Assembly: GCF_021556485.1 (NCBI RefSeq) | Contig: NZ_JAKGBW010000010.1 | Coordinates: 1 to 64,000, forward strand | Reading direction: 5' to 3' | Origin: Oceanobacillus alkalisoli | GTDB lineage: Bacteria; Bacillota; Bacilli; Bacillales; Amphibacillaceae | Length of the DNA stretch: 64,000 nucleotides | In this document: one piece after another, positions 27,379 through 35,817 of the stretch | Position numbering within the stretch: position 1 is the stretch's first letter | Layout: every line of letters starts with the position of its first letter | Notes under the pieces: model-generated | The model's input: the letters and a program-made list of their open reading frames with translations, nothing else | What the model was told of the DNA's origin: nothing | Database searches by the model: none | Position numbers and translations under genes: made by a program

Positions 27379-28242
27379 CTACAATTCTATTCCTTCAATT
27401 TCTTCAATTTCATCTTCCGGTTCTCTCGATGCATCTTCTTCATAGAACTGAACTGCTAGCTCTGTCAATGTACCATCTTCGTGCATTTCTGCTAGTGCTT
27501 CATTTATTTTTTCCGTCAAAACATCAGCATGTTTTGGAAGAACCACAGCTTGCTCTGTCGGATAAAATTTCAATGTCGGATGGAGATGAATATCGAATTC
27601 CGGGAATGCGGCAACACCGAATTTTGTTAAGAAATAATCATTCATGACAAGGTCTGTTCTTCCATTATTCACATCACTTAAATACGCTTCATTCGGCGCG
27701 TTCCCATATGTAACAACTTCCGCACCATATTGTTCGGCAATTTGACTATAAATCGTCGTTGCCCCACCGCCAGCTTTTTTCCCTGCCAAATCCTCTAAGC
27801 TTTCAATACCGGAGTTATCGTCTGCTCGAACCGCCATCGTCGTCCAAGAATATTTATAAGGGGCGCTGAAGTTAAATTCTTCTTGCCGCTTCTTTGTAAT
27901 CGACATGTCATTTGCCGCCACATCGATCCGTCCACTATTAATAGCCGGCATCATACTGTCTACGCTCATAATTTCAAATTTCACTTCCAACTCTAAGCGT
28001 TCAGCAATTTCCTTCATCACTTCTACATCATATCCAGTAAGCTCATCATTTTCATCGTAAAAAGATGCTGCAATTAACGTACCCGATGTGCCAACTACCA
28101 ACTCTCCCGCTTCTTCAACCTGCTCCCATCTTTCATCTGTTGCTTGGTCTTGTGCATTGTCGTCAGCGTTTTCATTTCCTCCACCACATGCAGCTAGGAT
28201 CGTAATCAATCCAATCACTGACAAAAATACGAATCGCTTCAT
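27379..28242 (-). CDS. Amino-acid ABC transporter substrate-binding lipoprotein
   Basis: 287 residues. Lipoprotein signal with lipobox LAAC-G (cysteine near residue 19). Periplasmic-binding-protein family 3 fold: GELVVGTSGTLIA, DVEVMKEIAERL, IDVAANDMSITKKRQEEFNFSAPY. TcyA/cystine- and GlnH-like; ligand uncertain. The ATG at 28242 follows AGGAGGGG; the in-frame ATG at 28272 lacks spacing. Highly acidic C-terminus (DASREPEDEIEEIEGIEL) fits a halotolerant host. Confidence 0.92.
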   Translation of the reverse strand: MKRFVFLSVIGLITILAACGGGNENADDNAQDQATDERWEQVEEAGELVVGTSGTLIAASFYDENDELTGYDVEVMKEIAERLELEVKFEIMSVDSMMPAINSGRIDVAANDMSITKKRQEEFNFSAPYKYSWTTMAVRADDNSGIESLEDLAGKKAGGGATTIYSQIAEQYGAEVVTYGNAPNEAYLSDVNNGRTDLVMNDYFLTKFGVAAFPEFDIHLHPTLKFYPTEQAVVLPKHADVLTEKINEALAEMHEDGTLTELAVQFYEEDASREPEDEIEEIEGIEL

Positions 28243-28411
28243 TTTTACCCCTCCTGTTATACTTTTTATCAATAAAAATTATAACACAAAGGTTTCTTTT
28301 ATAACAAGGAAGTATACCAATAAAAGCAAAATCCAATCTCAATCTGTTACATTTTTAAAAAAATATAACATAAACAGATTAAAAAATAAGGCAATTAGAC
28401 TACTAACTGCC

Positions 28412-29245
28412 TTATTCAATCGTCTTTTTCCATGCTGCCCGTTCATGAAGTGAAGCATTTAATACTCCACCAATGAGCACAATCATTCCAAATAAATAAA
28501 ACCAGACCATAAGCACAATAACTGTCCCAAGACTTCCATAGGTTGTTGAATAGTTTGCCAAGTTTTCTACATAAAAAGAAAAGGCCCAAGACACGAGTTG
28601 AAAGCCGACCGTGGAAAATAATGCCCCCCAGACAATATGTTTGAAATACACTCTGCGATTCGGGGTAAGCCGGTACAACGCAACTAACACGATAAAGAAA
28701 ATGATAGAAGAGGTAACCCAGCGAAATGTTTCCCAGATTTGCAAAAATTCAGCTGAAAAGCCGAACCAAGAGAAAAAGTATTCTCCGATCATCTTCCCGA
28801 ATACTGGTAATAATAAGGCAACGATAACGACAAAAAACATGCCGACCGTAAGCAGCATTGATAAAAGACGGTAGATGATAAATAGCCGCTTCGGTTTTAT
28901 TCCATAAGCACGGTTTAATGCTTTCCGCACCGCATTCACTCCGTTTGAAGCTGCCCAGAGCGTACCAATGATTCCAATGGATAACAATCCACCACTTTGA
29001 ACCCGCAGCAATGACTCAATGTTCGATTCGATTAAATCATATACTTGGGGCGGAGCATAATCCACTATAGTTTGTAAAATAACCGCTTCATCCAAGGAGA
29101 AATAGCCAATCAAGTTAAATAAAAATAATAGGAAGGGAAAAAGTGACAGAAGAAAAAAATAAGCGAGCTGTGCCGCCAACCCAAAAACATCGACTTTATC
29201 CATTCGTTCATAAAATTCATTTAAAGCCGGGAAGAGATTTTTCAA
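28412..29245 (-). CDS. YihY/BrkB-family membrane protein (YfkH-like)
   Basis: 277 residues with six membrane helices; FGLAAQLAYFFLLSLFPFLL and GTLWAASNGVNAVRKALNRAYG are hallmarks of the YihY/UPF0761 family (formerly misnamed ribonuclease BN). Function unknown. The start was set at TTG 29245 with GGAGGG 7 bases upstream. An earlier TTG at 29284 lies inside a hairpin (CCCCATC/GATGGGG near 29271-29297) and lacks a ribosome site. In B. subtilis yfkH lies close to yfkD. Confidence 0.85.
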   Translation of the reverse strand: MKNLFPALNEFYERMDKVDVFGLAAQLAYFFLLSLFPFLLFLFNLIGYFSLDEAVILQTIVDYAPPQVYDLIESNIESLLRVQSGGLLSIGIIGTLWAASNGVNAVRKALNRAYGIKPKRLFIIYRLLSMLLTVGMFFVVIVALLLPVFGKMIGEYFFSWFGFSAEFLQIWETFRWVTSSIIFFIVLVALYRLTPNRRVYFKHIVWGALFSTVGFQLVSWAFSFYVENLANYSTTYGSLGTVIVLMVWFYLFGMIVLIGGVLNASLHERAAWKKTIE

Positions 29246-29331
29246 ATTCCGACCCTCCACGTAAAAGACAATGCCCCATCGCAAGAATTGAGATGGGGTA
29301 TTTCTTTTGTCTCGTAATGTTCACGCTGGTT

Positions 29332-29610
29332 TTAGTTTTTATTCACTAAACGGTCAAGAGTGGATTCTACCTGTTCCAACGCGTTGATCGTATTTTCAGC
29401 CCCAACAGAAATATTTGCATTCAATTTGTCGAATGAATGACGCATTTTTTGCACCGTTTCCGTCGGATTGCTTAATAGGTCACCTGAATTGTCTTTTAAC
29501 TTATTCAGACACGTTTTCGTATAGTTGCGTGCATCCTTGTCAAATTGCATTGCGAGTGCACCAAGTAAGGCACCTGCTACGACGCCAATGATTAATTTCT
29601 TTTGTCCCAT
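29332..29610 (-). CDS. YtxH-like small membrane-anchored protein
   Basis: 92 residues with one N-terminal membrane segment (KLIIGVVAGALLGALAMQF) then an amphipathic, possibly coiled-coil tail. Resembles YtxH-domain stress proteins; function unknown. AAGGAGAG precedes the ATG. It lies upstream of the YihY gene, same strand. Confidence 0.75.
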   Translation of the reverse strand: MGQKKLIIGVVAGALLGALAMQFDKDARNYTKTCLNKLKDNSGDLLSNPTETVQKMRHSFDKLNANISVGAENTINALEQVESTLDRLVNKN

Positions 29611-29776
29611 TTTGCTCTCTCCTTTTCCAATTCTTTTTCTATCATATCATGTTCCATCATTATCTTATATTATAAGCGAATTAATTTAGATGAATCAATG
29701 AAAGCTGTAACAATCTGTGTTTTTTTATCGAATTATATTATTCTGATTAGAATTACATGGTAGATGACAACTACTT

Positions 29777-30221
29777 GATCGCTTTCATACAGCGTAAGTG
29801 TTCGAAACTCACTTCTGGAGGTCCGCAGTCCAGACACCTCTCGCACCTGCTGAGCGGCCGGCAAGCCTCCTCGCGCTATCGCGCTGCGGGGTCTCGCCAG
29901 GCCTATCCTCCCGCAGGAGTCTCGAGGTGTCTGGACTGCTACCAGGAAAGGCCATATTGGAATCACTGTTTAATGTGCTGGAAGGGTATAATCGTATCGT
30001 ACAGGAATAATTTGTATTAAAAATAATCATCCCTACCAGTTCAGTTGCCCGGTGGACGGTGACTCCTGCGAGAACAGCACGAGCCTGGAGACCCCGCAGG
30101 GCGGAAACCCGAGGAGCTCTAGCAGTGCCCAAGGATGCGCATCCGTCCACCAGGCAACTGAACGGCGATTAGAGAGCAAACCATGAGAACTCGCAAAACA
30201 CTTACGCTGTATGAAAACGAT
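29777..30221. repeat. R3 composite palindromic element, copy 1
   Basis: 445 bp, terminal inverted repeats GATCGCTTTCATACAGCGTA / TACGCTGTATGAAAACGATT (25 bases with AAGTGTT inside). Two large hairpins: one from GCAGTCCAGACACCTC to GAGGTGTCTGGACTGC, the other from CCGGTGGACGG to CCGTCCACC. The two hairpins are themselves inverted relatives; the tip GCTGCGGGGTCTC in the first faces GAGACCCCGCAGG in the second. Open frames inside are spurious. It fills most of the 750-bp gap before the AGCS gene. Copy 2 is at 60891-61334. Confidence 0.85.
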
Positions 30222-30361
30222 TTTCAATGGAATGCAGGGTCTTTCTAAGAATTGGAATTAAATAATTCGGAACCAAGGTAAAAAGGTATTGACTTATCGC
30301 TAAAAATTCGGAATATTAATAAGTAGAAACGGAACACAAAAAAGGATAAGGGGATGATGAC

Positions 30362-31720
30362 ATGGTAGATTTTCTAGAAAAGGTAAGTAGTTTCGTATGG
30401 GGTCCGCCTCTATTGATTCTCATCGTTGGTACAGGACTCTACCTCACCTTCAGACTTGGATTTGTGCAGATTACAGCACTGCCGACTGCTTTAATCAACG
30501 CTTTTAGCCGCAGGAAACAAGACAAATTATCTGAAGGGGATATCACCCATTATCAAGCATTAACAACCGCAATGGCAGCTACAGTAGGAACAGGGAATAT
30601 CGTTGGGGTTGCAACGGCAGTTATTGCAGGTGGACCAGGAGCCGTGTTTTGGATGTGGGTGATGGCGATCTTTGGAATGGCTACCAAGTATGCGGAAGCG
30701 GTTCTTGCAGTAAAGTATCGAGTGAAAGACGCGAAAGGAGAAATGGCTGGTGGCCCGATGTATTATCTAGAACGGGGACTGAATGCCAAATGGCTCGCAA
30801 TCTTATTTGCCATTTTCGGCTCCATTGCCGCATTTGGTATCGGAAACATGGTTCAAGCGAATTCCGTGTCAGCTGCTGCTTCAAACACGTTTAATATCCC
30901 GACATGGGTTACAGGCATTATTCTTTTTATCATTACAGCGATTGTCATTCTTGGCGGGATTAAAAGCATTGGACGCGTGACTGCTTACCTTGTACCTGTT
31001 ATGGCTGTATTTTATGTTTTTGGTGGTTTAATTATTATGATGCTGAACGTCGATTTAGTACCAACAGCTTTCAATATCATTTTAACGGACGCCTTTACCG
31101 CAAATGCGATTGGAGGCGGTATTTTAGGGACCGTGATCCGGTACGGTGTTGCCCGCGGGATTTTCTCAAACGAAGCAGGTCTTGGATCTGCTCCAATTGC
31201 AGCCGCAGCAGCAAAGACTGATTATGCTGGTAGACAAGGTCTTGTTTCGATGACACAAGTATTTATCGATACGATAATCGTTTGCAGTATCACTGGAATT
31301 ACGATTGTGATGGCTGACTTACATCAGACCGGAATTGATGGCGGTGCTTTAACGAGTGAATCTTTCGGCGTATTCCTAGGTACACCAGGCACCTATATTG
31401 TTGGTATCGCAACCATTCTATTTGCTTACTCCACACTGATTGGCTGGTCTTACTATGGTGAGAAATGTTTTAACTATCTCTTCAAGAGTCCAAAGGCAAT
31501 TACCTTTTATCGCACCGTATGGGTTTTTGTCGTGCTCGTCGGTTCCGTGACGCTGATAGATATCGTCTGGCTCTTTTCCGATATTTTTAATGCGTTGATG
31601 GCCATTCCTAACCTAATCGGATTGCTCGGATTGTCCGGAGTTGTCGCATACGAAACGAAACGCTTCCTTAAAGTTGCGAAAGAAGAAAAAGAAGCGGGGA
31701 AAAAAGCAAAAGTTTCCTAG
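30362..31720 (+). CDS. Sodium:alanine/glycine symporter (AGCS family)
   Basis: 452 residues, ten or eleven membrane helices. Family signatures: GPPLLILIVGTGLYLTFRLG, TVGTGNIVGVATAVIAGGPG and GIFSNEAGLGSAPIAAAAA. Imports small neutral amino acids with Na+. GGATAAGGGG precedes the ATG. A possible promoter TTGACT-17-AATATT lies near 30291-30319. No glycine-riboswitch motifs are seen in the 140 bases upstream. A strong terminator follows. Confidence 0.95.
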   Translation: MVDFLEKVSSFVWGPPLLILIVGTGLYLTFRLGFVQITALPTALINAFSRRKQDKLSEGDITHYQALTTAMAATVGTGNIVGVATAVIAGGPGAVFWMWVMAIFGMATKYAEAVLAVKYRVKDAKGEMAGGPMYYLERGLNAKWLAILFAIFGSIAAFGIGNMVQANSVSAAASNTFNIPTWVTGIILFIITAIVILGGIKSIGRVTAYLVPVMAVFYVFGGLIIMMLNVDLVPTAFNIILTDAFTANAIGGGILGTVIRYGVARGIFSNEAGLGSAPIAAAAAKTDYAGRQGLVSMTQVFIDTIIVCSITGITIVMADLHQTGIDGGALTSESFGVFLGTPGTYIVGIATILFAYSTLIGWSYYGEKCFNYLFKSPKAITFYRTVWVFVVLVGSVTLIDIVWLFSDIFNALMAIPNLIGLLGLSGVVAYETKRFLKVAKEEKEAGKKAKVS

Positions 31721-31739
31721 TGGAAGTATGTTTATGAAT

Positions 31740-31788
31740 AATGGCAGTTCAATCAGATTATTCCGCTGATTGAACTGCCATTATTTTA
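31740..31788 (+). terminator. Terminator of AGCS gene
   Basis: Perfect 17-bp stem AATGGCAGTTCAATCAG / CTGATTGAACTGCCATT followed by ATTTT. Confidence 0.93.
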
Positions 31789-31794
31789 AAATCA

Positions 31795-31820
31795 GGACAA
31801 TTGCTCTGACCCTCTGTCCC
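31795..31820. repeat. R4 repeat, half copy behind lipoprotein gene
   Basis: GGACAATTGCTCTGACCCTC plus TGTCCC; ends 4 bases before the stop codon at 31825. Confidence 0.6.
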
Positions 31821-31824
31821 GAAT

Positions 31825-32505
31825 TTAGGATTCACTGTTGATTTTTTCGATGAGGGAGATGACTTCTTCTCCTTCTGTTGGGTCAATGCTGATTAGTTTA
31901 GTAGTTGTGATGATCGATTCGGTGAATATTTTCATATCTTCTTCACTGAAGTCATCTGGTGTGTTCTTTTCCCAGCGTAAAGGAACATAGTAACGATTAA
32001 TCGTCCCGTCGCCATTCCCGCTGTAGGTTATCGAACCGTCAATTAATCGGGCGCCCGTCAATTGAATGACGTCTTCCGGATAGACAGCACTTGATTCGGC
32101 ATTTGGATTAAGCGGCTCGCCTTTTGCAATATGGCGTACATTTAATTCATCGACATTCTGATTGTCTCCAAGCTGCAGCCATATACGGGCATATTCAATT
32201 TCTTCATTTGTATAAGCTGCTAGTGAATCTGATTTTTCCGCGTGATCTGTTAGAGTGTGATCTCCCTCTACTGCTGCGTCAGTTTCCGCTTCAGTTGCAA
32301 GGGAGGCACTTACTTCTCCCTTCTTCTCTTCAATCTTCTCTGATTCAGCTTCTTCTATTTCCCGAGATGCATCATACTCTTCTTTCATTTGCGGATTGGT
32401 CTTATCTTCCGTACTATGCTTTGCCGCAGCTGTATCTTCATTACTTCCGCAAGCGGTGAGCAAAAGCAGGCATAAACCAATCCAAATTAAGTTCCGACTC
32501 CTCAT
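31825..32505 (-). CDS. Hypothetical lipoprotein
   Basis: 226 residues. Lipobox LLTAC (cysteine at 19), then a ~70-residue acidic, low-complexity linker (EEAESEKIEEKKGE), then a folded domain with EIEYARIWLQLG, ELNVRHIAKGEPLNP, YPEDVIQLTGARL and YSGNGDGTINRYYVPLRW. This C-terminal domain recurs in Bacillaceae lipoproteins of unknown function. GGAGG before the ATG. Confidence 0.82.
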   Translation of the reverse strand: MRSRNLIWIGLCLLLLTACGSNEDTAAAKHSTEDKTNPQMKEEYDASREIEEAESEKIEEKKGEVSASLATEAETDAAVEGDHTLTDHAEKSDSLAAYTNEEIEYARIWLQLGDNQNVDELNVRHIAKGEPLNPNAESSAVYPEDVIQLTGARLIDGSITYSGNGDGTINRYYVPLRWEKNTPDDFSEEDMKIFTESIITTTKLISIDPTEGEEVISLIEKINSES

Positions 32506-32557
32506 TCCCTATATACCTCCATACCATATGTAGTCAACAACCCATGACCGTAAAAGC

Positions 32558-32621
32558 GGGGCTTGGGGTCAGAGCATTTGTCCCATTCCAGAGCGGGACA
32601 AATGCTCTGACCCCGTGTCCG
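32558..32621. repeat. R4 repeat hairpin behind SRAP gene
   Basis: GGGGTCAGAGCATTTGTCCC pairs with GGGACAAATGCTCTGACCCC, a perfect 20-bp stem separated by 9 bases. It ends one base before the stop codon at 32623. Confidence 0.88.
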
Positions 32622-32622
32622 G

Positions 32623-33288
32623 TTACGCTAAGGCTGTGATGCATTGTTGGTCGTTGTTTTTGGCGGTGTTGACGTAGGCGGAGACGGGGTAGGCAGTGAA
32701 CGCTGGATCTTCGAATTGTTTTAGAAGTTCGCTTGCTTCTGCTGGTTCAAATTGCACTGGTTTAATCCATGCATCTTCTGCGTGTTTCGGCAGTATGATC
32801 GGCATCCGGTGATGGATATCCTTCATGAATCCATGTGAATCCTTCGTCAGAATTGTACAAGTAAATAACGTTTCATCGCCCTCTGTCCATTTATCCCATA
32901 AACCGGCAAATGCAAAATATTTCCTGCCTTCCACTTGAATCCGTTGAGGAATTTTCTCCCCGTCTGTTTGCTTCCATTCGTAAAAACTATCCGCTACAAT
33001 TAAACAACGCTTCCTTGCCATCAGCTGTTTAAAACTGGGCTTTACATGAGCGGTTTCACTTCTTGCATTAATCATTTTATACCCAATCTTCGGGTCATCT
33101 GCCCAAGATGGCACCAGTCCCCATCGTAAATAACCAGCCCGCTTCCGCTTTCCATCATGAATAATCGCGAGCACTTGTTGACCTGGTGCTACATTATAGC
33201 TTTCATGAAAATCTTCTATCGGTTGTTCTAACGCAAATTCATCCAACAGTTCCAGTTGATCGCCAAGCAAAGTATATCTGCCGCACAT
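32623..33288 (-). CDS. SOS response-associated peptidase (SRAP/YedK-HMCES family)
   Basis: 221 residues. C2 follows the initiator methionine (MCGRYTLLG), the residue that crosslinks abasic sites in single-stranded DNA. Other family motifs: YNVAPGQQVLAI, WGLVPSWA, NARSET (active-site region), RCLIVADSFYEW and HHRMPIIL. Role: protection of abasic sites. GGAGG before the ATG. It lies 12 bases downstream of glsA on the same strand, possibly cotranscribed. Confidence 0.94.
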   Translation of the reverse strand: MCGRYTLLGDQLELLDEFALEQPIEDFHESYNVAPGQQVLAIIHDGKRKRAGYLRWGLVPSWADDPKIGYKMINARSETAHVKPSFKQLMARKRCLIVADSFYEWKQTDGEKIPQRIQVEGRKYFAFAGLWDKWTEGDETLFTCTILTKDSHGFMKDIHHRMPIILPKHAEDAWIKPVQFEPAEASELLKQFEDPAFTAYPVSAYVNTAKNNDQQCITALA

Positions 33289-33300
33289 TTATAAGTCCTC

Positions 33301-34296
33301 CTAAAAGATACTCAAATCCCAATGGCTCGCAACATGACGTAACAGGCGGATACCCGCGGTACTGTTTCCCTGTTTATCAAGGGCTGGGCCATACACCCCG
33401 ATTCCGCAGCCATCCATAAACGGCAATAATTCATCCCGTGCCCGCGGTGGGACTGTAGCCATTATACCACCTGAGACACCACTTTTGGCAGGAATTCCCA
33501 CATAGGCAGCAAACTTCCCTGATGCATCATACATTCCACACGTAAGCATCAGCACTTTTGCCAGTCTTGCAATTTGCGTTGGAATCACTTCTTCTCCGGT
33601 CATTTTGTCTATTCCATCGTTGGCAAGAATAAGTCCCAGCCTTGCAAGGTCTTCTACCGAAATTTCAATTGAACATTGTTTAAAATATGTTTCCAATGTT
33701 ATTTCTAAATCAGATTCAAGTACTCCTGTTTCTAATAAAAAGTAACCTATTGCCCGGTTGCGGATCGAAGTCTCCCGTTCTGATTCATATACGTCAACAT
33801 TCAATTGCGGCCGGTACCCAAGAATTTTCTCAAACAGTTGAAAAATCCCTTCCAGCTTTTCGTTTGATGTTTCACCCTCTAGTAAAGAAGTGACCGTAAT
33901 CGCTCCTGAATTTACGAGTGGATTGAATGGTTTTTCAATTTTTTTCATTTCCAGGTGCATAATGGAATTAAATGCTTCTCCCGTCGGTTCGACATCCACC
34001 CGGTTCAGCACGTAAGATACACCACGTTGCATACAGGCGATGATAAAGGAAAAGACTTTCGAAACACTTTGGATGGAAAATGTTGTATCGATGTCCCCGG
34101 ATTGGATCGTCATTCCATTATTTCCGATTATCATGATTCCCAGCGCGTTCGGATCTGCTTTTTCAAGCTGCGGTATATAGGAAGCAAGTTTACCGTCCGC
34201 TGTATGTTTTCGGTAAAATTTAACCCAGTCATCGACATAATTTTGCAGCCATTCCTGGGTCAGCTCTGTATTTAGATTTGTAGAACCTTGTACCAT
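33301..34296 (-). CDS. glsA: Glutaminase
   Basis: 331-residue serine-dependent beta-lactamase-fold glutaminase: glutamine to glutamate plus ammonia. Active-site SxxK is S77-K80 (FSIQSVSKVF); conserved EPTGEAFNS, NPLVNSGAIT and SGVSGGIMATVP are present. ATG 34296 follows GAGGTG by 6 bases; the GTG at 34305 lies inside that ribosome site. With two nearby amino-acid transporters it suggests active amino-acid use or glutamate osmolyte supply (inference). Confidence 0.94.
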   Translation of the reverse strand: MVQGSTNLNTELTQEWLQNYVDDWVKFYRKHTADGKLASYIPQLEKADPNALGIMIIGNNGMTIQSGDIDTTFSIQSVSKVFSFIIACMQRGVSYVLNRVDVEPTGEAFNSIMHLEMKKIEKPFNPLVNSGAITVTSLLEGETSNEKLEGIFQLFEKILGYRPQLNVDVYESERETSIRNRAIGYFLLETGVLESDLEITLETYFKQCSIEISVEDLARLGLILANDGIDKMTGEEVIPTQIARLAKVLMLTCGMYDASGKFAAYVGIPAKSGVSGGIMATVPPRARDELLPFMDGCGIGVYGPALDKQGNSTAGIRLLRHVASHWDLSIF

Positions 34297-34356
34297 CCCA
34301 ATCACCTCTTTACTATATTTTATGCAATCTGCAGCAAAAGTCTCTAAAGTTTAACA

Positions 34357-34509
34357 TAAAGTGAAACTTCAATCCGTAGGGTTCTTTTTCTTCCTCACTG
34401 ATTGTCAGTTGAACGAATCGGGCCGTTACAGGCTGTTAAACCCCCGCTTGGGGCTTTTGAATCGTTCTCTATTCTTATAGTGAGAGTTTTACAAACGGTT
34501 ATACTGCGA
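34357..34509 (+). repeat. R1 repeat, copy c
   Basis: Starts AAAGTGAAACTTCAATCCGT; 5' hairpin CAATCCGTAGG / CCTCACTGATTG; middle TCAGTTGAACGAATCGGGCC; ends TTATACTGCGAC. Best-preserved R1 copy along with 40896. Confidence 0.82.
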
Positions 34510-34554
34510 CAAATTTATCTCCATTGTAGCAAGCTTCCATCATTTATGGCAAAG

Positions 34555-34588
34555 AAAAGAGGAGACTGAAAACAGCCTCCTCTTTTTC
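34555..34588. terminator. Terminator-like hairpin
   Basis: AAAAGAGGAG / CTCCTCTTTT stem with T-runs on both strands, between R1 copy c and R2 copy 2. Confidence 0.75.
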
Positions 34589-34651
34589 TCTCTATGTTAT
34601 TTCTCCAATCAATCATCATAAATATCCAAATATATTCGTATTTTGCTGAAA

Positions 34652-34920
34652 AGCCACATCAGCTCCAGCGCCCAGCGACTAGCGAGACTTCCTTCACCTC
34701 CGTGCGATAAGTTAACATCAGCTCCCTTTGGTCGCTGTGTTTCCTTTATCTCCTACGGTAAAATAGGAAGTTCGATTAAGATCGCCACGTCCTGTGGCAA
34801 CATCGAACTACCTCCCGTCCTGGGAGGCACAGTCCGTACGTCGCTACGACGCACAGGATGTGTTAGTGCAGGATTTGCGACAGGACGTCGCGTACTTTTC
34901 CTGCAAGGGCGCTTCCTCTC
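34652..34920 (-). repeat. R2 repeat, copy 2
   Basis: Contains the R2 blocks in minus orientation: GGAAGCGCCC, a divergent middle with GTACGTCGC and CAGGACGTGGCGATC, GATAAAGGAAAC, then CTAGTCGCTGGGCGCTGGAG. It is longer than copy 1 and carries two extra internal inverted repeats (GGAAGTTCGAT/ATCGAACTACC). It abuts the stop of the CAP-domain gene. Confidence 0.75.
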
Positions 34921-34923
34921 TAG

Positions 34924-35817
34924 TTATTTACCAATAAACATTTGTGTCCAGTGGTTTCCTTGCTCTACGAATCCAACTCCGATGTGTGTAAAGTTGCCGT
35001 TCATAATGTTGGCGCGGTGACCAGGACTGTTCATCCAACCGTTTACTACTTCTTCTGGTGAGCGCTGACCTTTAGCAATGTTCTCTCCAGCAGTGCTGTA
35101 GTTAATACCATAGCTCTTCATCATATCAAATGGAGAACCGTGGACCGGGCTATTATGGTCAAAATATCCATTTGTTGCCATGTCTTTTGATTTATCGCGA
35201 GCTACTTTACTTAGTTCAGTATCAATTTGAAGCGGAGCAAGACCTTGTTTCGCACGTTCTGCGTTTGTAAGTTCAACGACCTCTGCTTCAAATTCACTTA
35301 ATTCACTTTGCTGCCCTGCTTCCTCTGCTGGCTGTTGGGCTTGCTGCGGCTGCTCCGGTTGCGGTTGTGGTGCAGCGGCTGGTGCCTCTGGTGTTTCCGG
35401 TTCTGCTTGTACCGGAGCTTTCTCTTGTGGCTTACTTACTTCTTCTTTCTTTTCAACTGGCTGCTCTTGCTTCTGTTCCGGTTGTTTCACTTCTTCTTTT
35501 CGCTGTTCAGCTTCTTTAGCAGGTGCCTTTTCAGCTTCTTCTTTTTTCTCGATTTCTTTCTTCTCTAACGTTACGAGTTTTTCAATTTGCTTCCAATCGA
35601 AATTAGTAAGATATTTCGATTGAACTCTATCTAATGCTTTCTTTAACAGATTAGAAGCATCTTCCTTCGTTAAACTTCCTGACTCCCCATTAATTGTGTA
35701 ATGGATTTTATATGGTGACTGCTGCGGAGCTGACTCGGCATCTGCAGGAGATGAGAATGCACCTCCAAATGTCAAGATTGCGATTGCTGCAGTAGTTACT
35801 GTTATTTTGCGAAGCAT
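34924..35817 (-). CDS. Secreted CAP/SCP-domain protein (YkwD-like)
   Basis: 297 residues. Signal peptide (about 1-27, cut after ADA); a ~110-residue low-complexity linker rich in E, K, P and Q (80-190); then a CAP domain: VELTNAERAKQGLAPLQID, GYFDHNSPVHGSPFDMM, AGENIAKGQ, NGWMNSPGHRANIMN and HIGVGF. Bacterial members are often spore-coat or cell-wall associated. AAGGAGAGG before the ATG. The linker length and Q/E/P repeats probably vary between strains. Confidence 0.92.
   Translation of the reverse strand: MLRKITVTTAAIAILTFGGAFSSPADAESAPQQSPYKIHYTINGESGSLTKEDASNLLKKALDRVQSKYLTNFDWKQIEKLVTLEKKEIEKKEEAEKAPAKEAEQRKEEVKQPEQKQEQPVEKKEEVSKPQEKAPVQAEPETPEAPAAAPQPQPEQPQQAQQPAEEAGQQSELSEFEAEVVELTNAERAKQGLAPLQIDTELSKVARDKSKDMATNGYFDHNSPVHGSPFDMMKSYGINYSTAGENIAKGQRSPEEVVNGWMNSPGHRANIMNGNFTHIGVGFVEQGNHWTQMFIGK

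Noticed and set aside
29733-30227. Several open frames of 60-110 codons on both strands.
   Set aside because: They lie entirely within the R3 palindromic repeat, differ between the two copies, and lack ribosome sites.
30222-30361. Glycine riboswitch upstream of the AGCS symporter.
   Set aside because: The conserved GGAGAGA and paired aptamer motifs are absent in this short leader.
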